Source: Rhodospirillales bacterium
GTDB taxonomy: Bacteria; Pseudomonadota; Alphaproteobacteria; Micavibrionales; Micavibrionaceae
Assembly (NCBI GenBank): GCA_020638335.1
Contig: JACKIT010000002.1
Location: 62,001 to 126,000 of the forward strand
DNA length: 64,000 nucleotides
Reading direction: 5' to 3'
The notes below the pieces were generated by a model, which was given only the letters and a program-made list of their open reading frames with translations, was not told the origin of the DNA and ran no database searches. The translations under genes and the position numbers were made by a program. Positions 45,369-54,679 of the stretch are shown piece after piece (the first letter of the stretch is position 1; the number at the start of each line of letters is the position of its first letter).

Positions 45369-46070
45369 ATGGACGTAATTGCTGCGAAACCCAGTTTTGA
45401 GATGCTGGATTACTTATTAAAACGCCGGAGTTTGAAGGTGGGTGAATTTGTGGAGCCGGGGCCGAATGCGGAGCAATTGCAGACATTGTTAACGGCGGCG
45501 GCGCGGGTGCCGGATCATGGTAAATTGTGTCCGTTTTATTTTCTGGTGTTTAAAGGCGATGCGCGGGCGCAGGCGGGGGATATTTTGGCGGAGATTTTCA
45601 GGGGTGATCATCCAGATGCGCGTGCGGATAAGATTGAAGATGAGCGCCAGCGGTTTTTACGCTCGCCGCTGGTGGTGGGGATTGTGATGCGCGCACGGCC
45701 CAGCAAGCATCCTTTGTGGGAACAGATGATGAGCGCAAGCGCGGTGGCGCAGAATTTTGTGCTGGCGGCTAATGCGCTGGGCTTTGGGGTGCAGTGGCTC
45801 AGCGAGTGGTATGCGTATGATGAGCGGACGCGCGCTGCGTTTGGATTGGATGAACGCGATGTTGTGGCCGGGTTTATGCATGTGGGCAGCCCGGCAGCGG
45901 CGGCACAGGAGCGGCCTCGCCCTGATCTGGAAAAAATTGTAACATTTTGGCAGCGAGGTTGCAGTCCTGAAAAGGGTGATTGTTATGATCTTGGTAAATT
46001 CGAATTTCCCGAAGACGGGTTTGATTTTTCTAAATTAAAACGGTTAGTAAAAGCCGCGCAGGGCTTGTAA
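45369..46070 (+). CDS. Nitroreductase family protein (YdjA-like)
   Basis: 233 residues from MDVIAAKPSFEMLDYLLKRR. LLTAAARVPDHGKLCPFYFL (FMN-binding start), MMSASAVAQNFVLAANALGF and GVQWLSEWYAYDER match the small FMN-dependent nitroreductases. Divergent from the MscS gene. The natural substrate is unknown. Confidence 0.9.
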   Translation: MDVIAAKPSFEMLDYLLKRRSLKVGEFVEPGPNAEQLQTLLTAAARVPDHGKLCPFYFLVFKGDARAQAGDILAEIFRGDHPDARADKIEDERQRFLRSPLVVGIVMRARPSKHPLWEQMMSASAVAQNFVLAANALGFGVQWLSEWYAYDERTRAAFGLDERDVVAGFMHVGSPAAAAQERPRPDLEKIVTFWQRGCSPEKGDCYDLGKFEFPEDGFDFSKLKRLVKAAQGL

Positions 46071-46078
46071 TTTTCCTC

Positions 46079-46588
46079 CTAGCAATTGCCGTAGTATTGT
46101 TTCCAAATATCGGATCTATTGGCTCTTTCAAAAGCATATTTAAGATGCATCTTGAGCGCAGCATTGCGCAGAGCCATTTTGTAATTGGGGCCGACGCCTG
46201 ATGTACCGTCTTTCATTTTAACGATCACGACTTGTCTTTTGTGGGTGGGGATGTTGACAATATCGCTTCCCAGTACATCATCGCCGGCCAGCGCTAAAGT
46301 TCGGGCTTTGTGATAACCCGGACAGGCTTGGGTAATTTTTAAGTCATCGATGGGGCCTAAATCATGCTCTCGTTTGTCCAGCCCTTCCCAAATTAAATGG
46401 TTGCCATCTATATCTCTGCGGAAATGGCGTTTGCCGATGTGTAAAATCGCACTTAAGGAAAGGTCTTCGTTGAGGCCTTTAAACATCTCAGGAGAAAGAT
46501 TTTTTTCTCCAAGGCAGAAAAGCTCAAAATCTTTAAGTCGCTGAAGGACTTTTTCAGGCTTTATTTGAAGATATTGAGAACCAAACAT
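46079..46588 (-). CDS. Unknown 169-aa protein
   Basis: MFGSQYLQIKPEKVLQRLKD; soluble, basic, mixed alpha/beta with RQVVIVKMKDGTSGVGPNYK. Two cysteines. Long AT-rich spacer upstream (46589-46733 separates it from lysK). No family recognised. Confidence 0.5.
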   Translation of the reverse strand: MFGSQYLQIKPEKVLQRLKDFELFCLGEKNLSPEMFKGLNEDLSLSAILHIGKRHFRRDIDGNHLIWEGLDKREHDLGPIDDLKITQACPGYHKARTLALAGDDVLGSDIVNIPTHKRQVVIVKMKDGTSGVGPNYKMALRNAALKMHLKYAFERANRSDIWKQYYGNC

Positions 46589-46733
46589 TTACACACCGTA
46601 ATTTAAGTCAAAAAGCTGCTTATAGCTTTATATTAAATCCGAAATAGTTAATTTAGTTTAAATTTGTATAAAATTTTATCTAAATTTTACGGGTGTTTTA
46701 TGTACATCTATTTTTTATTGGTTTTCCAATAAC

Positions 46734-48416
46734 TTAAGCGGCTTTTGTAAATTCTCCATTCAAGGCGTTGCGGATTAAATTTACCGTGTCCTTAACACCG
46801 TAGAGCTTGATGAAAGAGCCGAACCGGGGGCCTTGAGACTGGCCGAGGCAGACTTCATATATGGCTTTGAACCAGTCGCGGAGTTCGTCTTTTTCATAGC
46901 CGTTGTCTTTACCGGCGCTGAAAACTTCGGTCATATACTCTTCGGCAGGCAGGCCGGAATCCATGCCTTCCAACGTGGTGGCGAGCGCTTCGAGCGCCGC
47001 GGTTTCGCGGGCATCAGGGGCGCGGTATTGTTTTTCAGGCAGGATGAAGTCTGTGTAATAGCGGATAGCATAATCAACGAGGCGATCTAAAAACGGTGCG
47101 CTTTCAGGGGTGGCATCGGGCGCGGCGGCTTGAATGAATTTCCACAGCGTGGCTGGATCGCTTGTATTGGCGGCGTTCACCAAATTGAGCAGGAGCGCGA
47201 ATGAGATCGGCGTGTGCTGGGCATTCGGAATGGTGCCATCGTGGATATACCAGGCAGGGTTTTCCAGTTTTTTGGCGGGGTCCTGTTCGGGAAGTTTTTC
47301 TACGAACTGGATATATTCATCGACAGCTTTGGGGATAATATCAAAATAGAGTTTTTTGGCCGTGGTCGGGCGTTGATACATGTAATAGGCGAGGCTTTCA
47401 TGGGGGGCGTAGGTGAGCCAGTCTTCCATGGACAGGCCGTTGCCTTTGGATTTGGAAATTTTTTGACCTTTTTCATCGAGAAACAGTTCGTATCTGAAAC
47501 CGGCGGGGCTGCGTCCGCCGAGAATCTGGACGATCTTGGCGGCAATATCTGCGGCGGTGACAAGGTCTTTACCGGCCATTTCGTAATCGACATCGAGTGC
47601 ATACCAGCGCAGCGCCCAGTCGGCACGCCATTGCGCTTTACAGCCTCCATCAAAGATGCTTTGCGTGATTGTTTCTCCGGCGCTGTAGCCTGAGCGTTCT
47701 TTTTCACTGTCGTCGAGAACTTCGAAGGTAGCGATGCCTTTATCGGCATCAATGACTTCGCGCAGGATGGCATTGTGCAGGATGATCGGGTGATGATCAT
47801 CAACGGATTTCTTTTGTACAATCGGGAAGAGGGGGGAATAGGTTTCGGTGCGTTCGGCTCCCAAGATTGGCAGTACGGCTTCGCGGATTTCAGTGTATTT
47901 TTCGAGCATGATGCGCAGAGCATCGTTAAAGCGGCCGTTGGTATAACAATCTGCGGTGGAGCTTAAGAATTCGTATTCAAAGCCAAAGCTGTCCAGGAAT
48001 TCACACAAGCGATCATTATTATGTGCGGCGAAGCTTAAATGATCGCTTTCGAACGGGTTGGGCACTGATGAGAGCGGCATACCGAGGGCTTTGGTCAGAA
48101 GTTCGGGGTTGGGGACATTGGTCGGAACTTTGCGCAGTCCGTCCATGTCATCGGAAAAACAGATGATTTTGGTCGGGATGCCGGGGGCGAGGCGTTGAAA
48201 GGCGCGCATAACCATGGTGGTGCGCGCGACTTCGCCAAAGGTGCCGATATGCGGCAGGCCAGAGGGGCCATATCCGGTTTCGAACAGGACATAGCCTTTG
48301 GGGCCGGGCTTAATCTCGCCTTTATTTATGGCGCGCAGGCGTTTGATCACCTGCCGCGCTTCTTCGAACGGCCAGGCGCGGCAATTATTGGCAATTTCTG
48401 TGTCTATATCAGTCAT
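46734..48416 (-). CDS. lysK: Lysyl-tRNA synthetase, class I
   Basis: Charges tRNA-Lys. This is the class I (archaeal/alphaproteobacterial) enzyme, not the usual class II LysS. 560 residues from MTDIDTEIANNCRAWPFEEA. GYGPSGLPHIGTFGEVART holds the HIGH-type site and GQKISKSKGNGLSMEDWL the KMSKS-type site. Start at 48416; 13 further in-frame codons upstream are unlikely. An inverted-repeat terminator for the next gene lies just upstream. Confidence 0.96.
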   Translation of the reverse strand: MTDIDTEIANNCRAWPFEEARQVIKRLRAINKGEIKPGPKGYVLFETGYGPSGLPHIGTFGEVARTTMVMRAFQRLAPGIPTKIICFSDDMDGLRKVPTNVPNPELLTKALGMPLSSVPNPFESDHLSFAAHNNDRLCEFLDSFGFEYEFLSSTADCYTNGRFNDALRIMLEKYTEIREAVLPILGAERTETYSPLFPIVQKKSVDDHHPIILHNAILREVIDADKGIATFEVLDDSEKERSGYSAGETITQSIFDGGCKAQWRADWALRWYALDVDYEMAGKDLVTAADIAAKIVQILGGRSPAGFRYELFLDEKGQKISKSKGNGLSMEDWLTYAPHESLAYYMYQRPTTAKKLYFDIIPKAVDEYIQFVEKLPEQDPAKKLENPAWYIHDGTIPNAQHTPISFALLLNLVNAANTSDPATLWKFIQAAAPDATPESAPFLDRLVDYAIRYYTDFILPEKQYRAPDARETAALEALATTLEGMDSGLPAEEYMTEVFSAGKDNGYEKDELRDWFKAIYEVCLGQSQGPRFGSFIKLYGVKDTVNLIRNALNGEFTKAA

Positions 48417-48455
48417 GGCTTTACGCTTATCAAATTCTTTTGCATTTTCAAACAT

Positions 48456-48494
48456 ATAAAAAGCCGGGCACGATTATGTGACCCGGCTTTTTAT
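48456..48494 (-). terminator. Terminator between the lipoprotein gene and lysK
   Basis: ataaaaagccgggc pairs with acccggctttttat (9-bp GC-rich core, A/T tracts on both sides). It works best for the minus-strand lipoprotein transcript that runs towards lysK. Confidence 0.8.
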
Positions 48495-48510
48495 GATCCG
48501 GTTAAAATTG

Positions 48511-48825
48511 TTATTTCTTTAGCTCTTCGCGATATGCGTCACGAACGCGATCGGTGGCTTCCTGGCACATTCTCAGGTCATGTTCGGCTTGAAGAGCCCG
48601 TGCTTCCCATTCTGAGTAGTCGCATTCCATGCATGGTTTTGAGCATGGCTCTGGCGTTGCAGGTGATTCGGCAACTGGTGTCGGAGCAGGTGCGCTTTGC
48701 ATGTGGGTAGCGGTGCGTTCGATTTCGTAAGGCGGGGCATCATCATAAAACCCCATACCTGTTTCGCAAGCAGACAAGCCCAAAACGGCCAGTCCCAATA
48801 TACATGTTTTTAAAGCAGCTTTCAT
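48511..48825 (-). CDS. Small putative lipoprotein
   Basis: 104 residues. Signal MKAALKTCILGLAVLGLSAC ends in a lipobox (LSAC). Then a Pro/Thr-rich linker, two cysteine-rich motifs (CSKPCMECDYSEWEAR) and a helix. Outer-membrane or periplasmic anchoring is expected. No family recognised. Confidence 0.65.
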   Translation of the reverse strand: MKAALKTCILGLAVLGLSACETGMGFYDDAPPYEIERTATHMQSAPAPTPVAESPATPEPCSKPCMECDYSEWEARALQAEHDLRMCQEATDRVRDAYREELKK

Positions 48826-48905
48826 AGGCTTTATCCTTTGTTGGTCATCTGGAATAGCGCGAGCTTATCAAGAATTAATAAGAATGCAAAGCGTCTTGGT
48901 GAAAG

Positions 48906-49205
48906 CTACAAGTTTTGACTTTGGCTGCGGCGCTTTTTATATGCGCTTCGTTTATAGAGTGTAAGCAATATAATAATATTTATGCATATAACGTTGATGC
49001 CGTTGACGAGGCTGAATTTTACGTCGGCTAAATCAAAAACACTATAAAGCAAACTCACAATTGCGGTGTAATTCCAAATCATCCATGAGGTGATTGAGAT
49101 TTCACGGCAATCAGTTTTGCTTTTCCAAAGGCGTCTGATTTGTGGCATGTATCCAAATAAAACAAGAATTCCGACTGTGGAATATAAAAACCCAATTATG
49201 CTCAT
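48906..49205 (-). CDS. Small PQ-loop (SemiSWEET-like) membrane protein
   Basis: 99 residues, three membrane segments. GYMPQIRRLWKSKTDCREIS carries the PQ motif followed by SITSWMIW, as in SemiSWEET half-transporters that dimerise to move sugars. aaagga precedes the ATG. The sugar link is inferred from family. Confidence 0.72.
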   Translation of the reverse strand: MSIIGFLYSTVGILVLFGYMPQIRRLWKSKTDCREISITSWMIWNYTAIVSLLYSVFDLADVKFSLVNGINVICINIIILLTLYKRSAYKKRRSQSQNL

Positions 49206-49472
49206 GTTTGTCCTTTGATATTGCGCTGTGGCTCTATCCTGTCATGTCACTAAACATCGTGCAAAAACTTTGTAAACGTTGTGGTGTGAAAAATAAATTG
49301 ATGTTTTTTTTGTATATGTTTTTTTTGTGGAAAGATTCATTTAAAAAAACCCTTTGGAGAATAAGGCGATTCACAGTATATTTGTTTGAAGAGTAGCTAC
49401 TTTTGTCCAATTTATTTCACCCTTTCTTTCGGTCAGTTCTGACCACTTGCAAAACATTTCAGGAGAAAAACT

Positions 49473-50145
49473 CATGGCAACCACGAAAAAGAAACCGGCG
49501 GCTAAGAAACCTGCTGTCAAAAAAGCGGCGGCTAAAAAGCCTGCGGCTAAGACTTCAACAACTAAAGCAGCAGCTGCGAAAAAGCCTGCGGCTAAAAAAG
49601 CTCCAGCCAAAAAAGCAACTGTGAAAAAGACAGCTGCTAAGAAGCCTGCGGCTAACACCAATAAAAAAGCAGCGGCTAAGAAGCCTGCTGCGAAAAAACC
49701 TGCGGCTAAAAAAGCGGCTCCCAAGAAAAAGGTAGCGGCGAAAAAGCCGGCAGCAAAAAAAGCGACGGCCAAAAAGGCTCCAGCGAAAAAGGTAGCGGCG
49801 AAAAAGCCGGCAGCAAAAAAAGCGACGGCCAAAAAGGCTCCAGCGAAAAAGAAAGTAGCAGCTAAAAAACCTGCGGCTAAAAAAGCTGTAGCAAAGAAGG
49901 CTCCGGCTAAGAAAAAGCCTGCAGCTAAAAAAGCTGTAGCTAAAAAAGCTCCGGCCAAGAAAAAGCCTGCAGCCAAGAAGAAGACCGTGACGAAAGCGGT
50001 TGTTCGTAAGGCAAAGGTGACAAAAGCGCCTGCAAACAGCAATGCTAAAGCGCCGGTTAAACGCGCGGCCAGCAAGGCAAAAACGGTGAAGAAAGTCGCC
50101 AAGAAGCCTGCTGCTAAGAAAAAAATGACGGCGAAGAAGAAGTAA
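49473..50145 (+). CDS. Histone-H1-like Lys/Ala/Pro-rich DNA-binding protein
   Basis: 223 residues built almost only from [10 protein letters not shown]-type repeats ([20 protein letters not shown] at the start). Extremely basic and disordered, like the H1-type nucleoid proteins of some bacteria. The ATG at 49473 has aggag upstream. A perfect 60-bp tandem duplication lies inside, so repeat number may vary between strains. The role in DNA compaction is inferred. Confidence 0.85.
49731..49850 (+). repeat. Perfect 60-bp tandem duplication inside the histone-like gene
   Basis: 49731-49790 and 49791-49850 are identical over 60 bases and in frame (20 codons each). The exact identity at DNA level points to a recent duplication. 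Confidence 0.9.
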
Positions 50146-50168
50146 ACTTTAAAGCCTTATAAATCAAA

Positions 50169-50202
50169 GCGCCGCTGAGGACATCCTTGGCGGCGTTTTT
50201 TT
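50169..50202 (+). terminator. Terminator of the histone-like gene
   Basis: cgccgc and gcggcg (50170-50175, 50190-50195) form a stem with seven T after it. It follows the histone-like gene by about 25 bp. Confidence 0.75.
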
Positions 50203-50240
50203 GATGTGTGAAAAATCTTGTATTGGGAAGGGAAGACTCA

Positions 50241-50294
50241 GTGTATATTGATAATGTTGTCGGAATTGCTCTGACGATCGCTGCTGCTGCTTAA
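50241..50294 (+). CDS. Possible 17-aa micro-ORF
   Basis: GTG start preceded by gggaagggaag; reads MYIDNVVGIALTIAAAA, a short hydrophobic peptide. Too short for confidence by itself. It could be a leader peptide. Confidence 0.25.
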   Translation: MYIDNVVGIALTIAAAA

Positions 50295-50322
50295 GGCAGT
50301 TATATTGAGAGGATACAAGATC

Positions 50323-50370
50323 ATGGCGACAAAACCTGGATCTAAAGGCAAACCCACTCCAAAGAAATAG
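50323..50370 (+). CDS. Possible 15-aa basic micro-ORF
   Basis: ATG start with gagagga 10 nt upstream; reads MATKPGSKGKPTPKK. Basic and Lys/Pro-rich like the histone-like protein before it. It is directly followed by a Rho-independent terminator at 50401-50431, so a transcript seems to end here. Confidence 0.4.
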   Translation: MATKPGSKGKPTPKK

Positions 50371-50400
50371 TGCGTTTGTGCTCTCTTTTAAGAATAAAGG

Positions 50401-50431
50401 CGCGGGGCTGATTGGTCCCGCGTTTTCTTTT
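50401..50431 (+). terminator. Terminator before uvrB
   Basis: CGCGGG (50401-50406) and CCCGCG (50417-50422) with a 10-nt loop, then ttttctttt. It closes a short transcription unit holding the micro-ORFs. The 320-bp spacer 50146-50465 holds no larger gene. Confidence 0.8.
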
Positions 50432-50465
50432 GGCCTCTTCGCGGTTTTGGCCTATATAAACCCTT

Positions 50466-52550
50466 ATGAAAGCGATGATTCACAACAACGATGCACCGGT
50501 GCAGGCGCAAATTGAGGCGGGAGGGGCTTTTGATCGTTCGCAGCCGTTCAAGATCCATTCCGACTTTACCCCGTCGGGGGACCAGCCGGGGGCGATTGCC
50601 GCGCTGGTTGAGGGGCTGAAAGACGGTCTGTCTGACCAAGTTTTGCTGGGGGTGACGGGTTCGGGCAAGACCTTCACCATGGCGCATATTATTGAACAGA
50701 CGCAGCGTCCGGCTCTGATCCTCGCGCCGAACAAAACCTTGGCGGCGCAGCTTTATGGGGAGTTTAAGTCGTTCTTCCCTGATAATGCGGTGGAATATTT
50801 CGTGTCCTATTACGATTATTACCAGCCCGAAGCCTATGTGCCGCGCAGCGACACCTTTATCGAAAAGGATAGTTCCATCAACGAGCAGATCGACCGGATG
50901 CGTCATGCGGCGACGCGGGCGCTGTTTGAGCGCAAGGACGTGATTATTGTCGCCTCGGTTTCCTGCATTTACGGGATCGGGTCGAAGGAAGATTACATGG
51001 CGATGGCGTTCGGCGTGGAAAAGGGGCAACGCATCGACCGTGATGAATTCATCCGCAAGTTGATTGAGCTGCAATATACCCGCAATGACATTGCGTTTGA
51101 GCGCGGGAGTTTCCGCGTGCGCGGGGATTGCGTTGAGCTGTTCCCGGCGCACTTTGAAGATCGGGCGTGGCGGTTTGATTTCTTCGGCGACGAGTTGGAA
51201 ACGATTGTCGAGTTCGATCCGCTCACGGGGGAGAAGTTCAACGCGCTTGAAGGTGTGCGGGTGTTTGCGAACTCGCACTATATCACGCCGGGGCCGACGA
51301 TGGCCCAAGCGATCAAGCAGATTAAGGCGGATCTGAAAACTCGCATTGCGCAGTTCGAGGCCGAGGGCAAATTGCTGGAGGCCCAGCGCATTGATCAGCG
51401 CACCAGTTTTGATATCGAGATGCTGGAGGCCACGGGCATGTGTCAGGGGATCGAGAATTACTCGCGCTATCTTACGGGCCGCGCGAGCGGAGAGCCGCCG
51501 CCAACGCTGATCGAATATTTGCCGGAAAATGCGTTGATGTTTCTGGATGAGAGCCATGTGATGTTGCCGCAGCTCCGCGCGATGTATAACGGCGATTTCG
51601 GGCGGAAATCTACGCTGGTGGAATATGGGTTTCGCTTGCCGGCCGCCGTGGATAACCGGCCATTGAAATTTGATGAGTGGAATGATTTTCGCGGCCAGAG
51701 CATTTTTGTCTCCGCGACGCCGGGGCCGTGGGAGTTGGAGCAAACGGGCGGGGCGTTCGTTGAGCAGGTGGTGCGGCCAACCGGCCTGATTGATCCGCCG
51801 GTGGACATTCGTCCAACCGAGAACCAGGTCGATGATTTAATGCATGAGGCGCGCGAAGTGATTGCGGTCGGTGGACGGATGCTGGTGACGACGCTGACCA
51901 AAAAGATGGCCGAGGCGCTGACCGAATATCTCAATGAAAACGGCATTGGCGTGCGGTATATCCATAGCGATGTCGATACGCTGGAGCGCATTGAGATTAT
52001 GCAGGATTTGCGGCGCGGGGCGTTTGATGTGCTGGTCGGGATTAACCTGCTGCGTGAGGGGATCGATATTCCTGAGTGTCAGCGGGTGATGATTTTGGAT
52101 GCGGATAAGGAGGGGTTTTTGCGCTCGAAAACCTCGCTGGTGCAGACGATTGGCCGGGCGGCGCGCAATGTGGAGGGGAAAGCGATTTTGTATGCCGATC
52201 ACATCACGGATAGCATGCGCTATGCTATTGATGAAACATCGCGCCGGCGTGAAAAGCAGCTCGAATATAACGCAGAGCACGGCATTACGCCGGAAAGCGT
52301 GAAGAAGAATTTATCCAGCATTCTTGATAGCGTGTATGAGCAGGGCGATCATGTTGCCGTGCCGCTGGTTGCCGACAGTGCGGTGCAGGAATTTTTGCAT
52401 GCGCATGGTGATAACCCGGCGAAGCTGCGCAAGCATATTGAGGCGATGCGTAAAAAAATGCTGGAGGCCGCCGGGAATTTGGAGTTTGAAGAGGCGGCAA
52501 GGTTAAGGGATGAAATTAAGCAGTTGGAAGAAAGTGAGTTGGGGTTATGA
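50466..52550 (+). CDS. uvrB: Excinuclease ABC subunit B
   Basis: DNA-damage verification helicase of nucleotide excision repair. 694 residues. [20 protein letters not shown] and [18 protein letters not shown] (Walker A), beta-hairpin [60 protein letters not shown] and the C-terminal UVR motif ([20 protein letters not shown]) that contacts UvrC are all present. Its stop overlaps the ATG of the next gene (ATGA). Confidence 0.98.
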   Translation: MKAMIHNNDAPVQAQIEAGGAFDRSQPFKIHSDFTPSGDQPGAIAALVEGLKDGLSDQVLLGVTGSGKTFTMAHIIEQTQRPALILAPNKTLAAQLYGEFKSFFPDNAVEYFVSYYDYYQPEAYVPRSDTFIEKDSSINEQIDRMRHAATRALFERKDVIIVASVSCIYGIGSKEDYMAMAFGVEKGQRIDRDEFIRKLIELQYTRNDIAFERGSFRVRGDCVELFPAHFEDRAWRFDFFGDELETIVEFDPLTGEKFNALEGVRVFANSHYITPGPTMAQAIKQIKADLKTRIAQFEAEGKLLEAQRIDQRTSFDIEMLEATGMCQGIENYSRYLTGRASGEPPPTLIEYLPENALMFLDESHVMLPQLRAMYNGDFGRKSTLVEYGFRLPAAVDNRPLKFDEWNDFRGQSIFVSATPGPWELEQTGGAFVEQVVRPTGLIDPPVDIRPTENQVDDLMHEAREVIAVGGRMLVTTLTKKMAEALTEYLNENGIGVRYIHSDVDTLERIEIMQDLRRGAFDVLVGINLLREGIDIPECQRVMILDADKEGFLRSKTSLVQTIGRAARNVEGKAILYADHITDSMRYAIDETSRRREKQLEYNAEHGITPESVKKNLSSILDSVYEQGDHVAVPLVADSAVQEFLHAHGDNPAKLRKHIEAMRKKMLEAAGNLEFEEAARLRDEIKQLEESELGL

Positions 52551-53395
52551 GTTTAATGCAAAAAACTTCGGCAGGAATTAGGGATAAAATTTCATATGTT
52601 CCTGTTCGATTACATCCATGTTTTGGCAAAAAAGTGCTTTCTCAAGCTACTGGTTTTTTCTATTTGCACAATGATAAGTCTTATTTGATTACTAATTGGC
52701 ACAATGTTACAGGGAGGCATCCTCAAACACTGAAACCGCTGTCTGAAACTGCAGCCATACCTGATGATATGGCTATATTTATGCCATATAAGGAAGATAC
52801 GGATGATAAGCATATTTCTGGCGAAACTATTTTTATTAAAGAATGGAAGGTTGAAGGACTGCCCTTGTATGAAGATGAAGAAAAGCAAGTGCCAGTATGG
52901 TACGAACACCCCTTACTAGGTAAGGAAGTAGATGTAGTTGCAATCGAAATTGAAAATGATTTAGGTGCAAGTGATGTATTCTACGTGAACGATGATCGAA
53001 TTGAGTTAGATAGCATATACATTCTACCTGGTAATGATGTGTTTGTAGTTGGTTTTCCAAAAGCGATGACTGGAGGAGGGTATTTTCCTTTGTGGAAGAG
53101 GGGCAGTATTGCTTCAGAGCCAGAGATTGATTTGGATGATTTACCTAAGCTTTTGATCGATACTGCAACCCGAGAAGGGATGTCTGGTTCCCCCGTATAT
53201 GGGCAGTATTTTGGCCGGAGGTCTTTTGATAAGCAGTTGGGAATTTGTAGAGAGTTTTTAGGTGTTTACTCAGGAAGGGTTGGGGATGATACTTTTTTAG
53301 CTCAGTTAGGCGTGGTCTGGAAAGCGAAAGTTATAGACGAAATTATCACTGGTCAGAAGGTTGGGCGGTCTTATTTTGAAATAAGCGCGACTTGA
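52547..53395 (+). CDS. Trypsin-like serine peptidase coupled to uvrB
   Basis: 282 residues. A chymotrypsin-fold protease with a visible triad: H52 in [12 protein letters not shown]129 in [12 protein letters not shown] and S213 in [10 protein letters not shown]. No signal peptide, so probably cytoplasmic. The ATGA overlap with uvrB implies translational coupling, but the gene is clearly more AT-rich than uvrB, which suggests acquisition. The role is unknown. Trypsin-like modules are found in stress and defence systems. Confidence 0.72.
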   Translation: MSLMQKTSAGIRDKISYVPVRLHPCFGKKVLSQATGFFYLHNDKSYLITNWHNVTGRHPQTLKPLSETAAIPDDMAIFMPYKEDTDDKHISGETIFIKEWKVEGLPLYEDEEKQVPVWYEHPLLGKEVDVVAIEIENDLGASDVFYVNDDRIELDSIYILPGNDVFVVGFPKAMTGGGYFPLWKRGSIASEPEIDLDDLPKLLIDTATREGMSGSPVYGQYFGRRSFDKQLGICREFLGVYSGRVGDDTFLAQLGVVWKAKVIDEIITGQKVGRSYFEISAT

Positions 53396-53463
53396 CATTC
53401 TATGAATAAATTCCCTCTTCTTTTCTTCGTGATCTCTGTGTCCTTTGTGTTTAAAATCCATAT

Positions 53464-54069
53464 ATGAGCAAAGCAAAACAGCCGACCTTGATTATTTTTG
53501 CCGGGGCGAACGGTTCGGGGAAGACGACCGTGGCGAAGCTGTTGTTGCCTAAGCGCCGGATAAAGGAATTCGTGAACGCGGATGAGATCGCGCGTGGTCT
53601 TTCGCCGTTAAACCCGACGGGGCAGGCTGTGGCGGCGGGGCGATTGGTGCTTAAACGGACAAAAGAATTGATCGCCAAGCGTGAAAGTTTTGCGATCGAG
53701 ACGACTTTGTCTGGCAATACGTTGTTGCAAAATATTGTATTGGCGCAAAAGGCCGGTTACGAAGTTGAGATGCATTATATCTTTTGCGCTGATATTAACG
53801 TTAATATTCAACGGGTTAAAACGCGCGTCAAGCAGGGTGGGCATGATGTCCCCGCGTCTGATATTCGTCGCCGTTACTGGCGGAGTTTGCGCAACTATGT
53901 TCGCATTTTTCATGAAAAGTGTGATAAAATTGCTATATATGATACAACGGCTGGTGCCCTCGTTGAAATTGCAGATAAAGACCATAGGGCGCACTATGTT
54001 GTATTTGACGATGGGTTGTTTCATCGTTTTACCATGAAATTAATTGAGGCTTTGGACGATGAGCGCTGA
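53464..54069 (+). CDS. Zeta-toxin-like P-loop kinase
   Basis: 201 residues. Walker A GANGSGKT at 14-21, FVNADEIARGLSPLNP, SFAIETTLSGNTLLQNI and a lid region RVKQGGHDVPASDIRRRYWR match small zeta-toxin-like kinases. Zeta toxins phosphorylate UDP-N-acetylglucosamine, but many chromosomal relatives are untested. The 3' end overlaps the next small gene by 11 nt. Confidence 0.82.
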   Translation: MSKAKQPTLIIFAGANGSGKTTVAKLLLPKRRIKEFVNADEIARGLSPLNPTGQAVAAGRLVLKRTKELIAKRESFAIETTLSGNTLLQNIVLAQKAGYEVEMHYIFCADINVNIQRVKTRVKQGGHDVPASDIRRRYWRSLRNYVRIFHEKCDKIAIYDTTAGALVEIADKDHRAHYVVFDDGLFHRFTMKLIEALDDER

Positions 54070-54244
54070 GATATTTGATACTAAACTGGCAGGGCGTAGA
54101 AAGCCGAAGAATGTTTTGGCTGGAGCGATTGATATTGCGATCCGTGATGCTGAGATTTACGGGACTGACTTGGTTATTAAGACCAACGGTAAGGTTCGGC
54201 ATGTTTCTCCCAAGGCGATGAAAAAGCGGCTTTCTAAGTCTTAA
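54059..54244 (+). CDS. Small basic partner of the zeta-like kinase
   Basis: 61 residues from MSAEIFDTKLAGRRKPKNVL. Basic at both ends (SPKAMKKRLSKS). It overlaps the kinase gene by 11 nt, so the two are co-translated. Antitoxins usually come first, so an antitoxin role is uncertain. Confidence 0.65.
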   Translation: MSAEIFDTKLAGRRKPKNVLAGAIDIAIRDAEIYGTDLVIKTNGKVRHVSPKAMKKRLSKS

Positions 54245-54277
54245 GCTTGATCAAAACCTCATAAATCCCCCGCATAA

Positions 54278-54304
54278 AAAACGGCCCGCGTGTGCAGGCC
54301 GTTT
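54278..54304 (-). terminator. Terminator of the csp transcript
   Basis: aaacggcc and ggccgttt form a stem with a GC-rich loop. The T-run lies on the minus strand, so it ends the csp/47-aa transcript; it may also serve the convergent plus-strand pair. Confidence 0.7.
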
Positions 54305-54326
54305 CTCAATTCGATAGTTTTACGCC

Positions 54327-54470
54327 TTAACTCCACAGGGTGAGGGTCTTGCGACCGTCGGTGTCTTGTGGTGGTTTGGGCGCTTGGTCCTTGGTCGGCA
54401 GTTCGGCGTGTTTGCCGTAGTCGCCGGCCTGGACGGGTTTGCGAGGTTCTTTCGCTGTGACAATATTCAT
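54327..54470 (-). CDS. 47-aa protein coupled to the cold-shock gene
   Basis: Reads MNIVTAKEPRKPVQAGDYGK and ends DGRKTLTLWS. Its ATG shares a base with the csp stop (TAATG), a classic translational-coupling overlap, and the terminator follows. No family recognised; a short Pro/Lys-rich disordered protein. Confidence 0.65.
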   Translation of the reverse strand: MNIVTAKEPRKPVQAGDYGKHAELPTKDQAPKPPQDTDGRKTLTLWS

Positions 54471-54679
54471 TAAGCGGCCTTGCGCAAATTCTGCGCAGAT
54501 TCTTTGCCTTTTTCGCTTTGCACGTCATATTCGATCTTGTCACCTTCGTTCAGGTAGCTGATCTCGTCTGAGCGCTCAACAGCGGTGATGTGGACGAATA
54601 CGTCCTTGCCGCCATCTGTGGGTTCGATAAAGCCGAAGCCTTTGGTGGGGTTAAACCATTTTACTGTTCCGGTTGCCAT
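54470..54679 (-). CDS. Cold-shock domain protein
   Basis: 69 residues. MATGTVKWFNPTKGFGFIEP with RNP1 (KGFGFI) and DVFVHITAVERS (RNP2) define a CspA-type OB-fold RNA chaperone. aaaggagaaaacatc precedes the ATG. The spacer to the next gene is 346 bp, so a long 5' leader, as in other csp genes, is possible. Confidence 0.95.
   Translation of the reverse strand: MATGTVKWFNPTKGFGFIEPTDGGKDVFVHITAVERSDEISYLNEGDKIEYDVQSEKGKESAQNLRKAA

Noticed and set aside
49226..49396. Small frame MSLNIVQKLCKRCG... downstream of the PQ-loop gene
   Set aside because: No ribosome site, AT-rich spacer composition, and located where promoters of flanking genes are expected.
49371..50102. Long minus-strand frame of 243 codons opposite the histone-like gene
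   Set aside because: It is the complement of AAKKP repeats (Ala/Phe/Gly/Leu monotony) with no independent start signal.
50388..51743. 451-codon minus frame opposite uvrB
   Set aside because: A shadow of the clearly coding uvrB; His/Arg-rich composition and no family motif.
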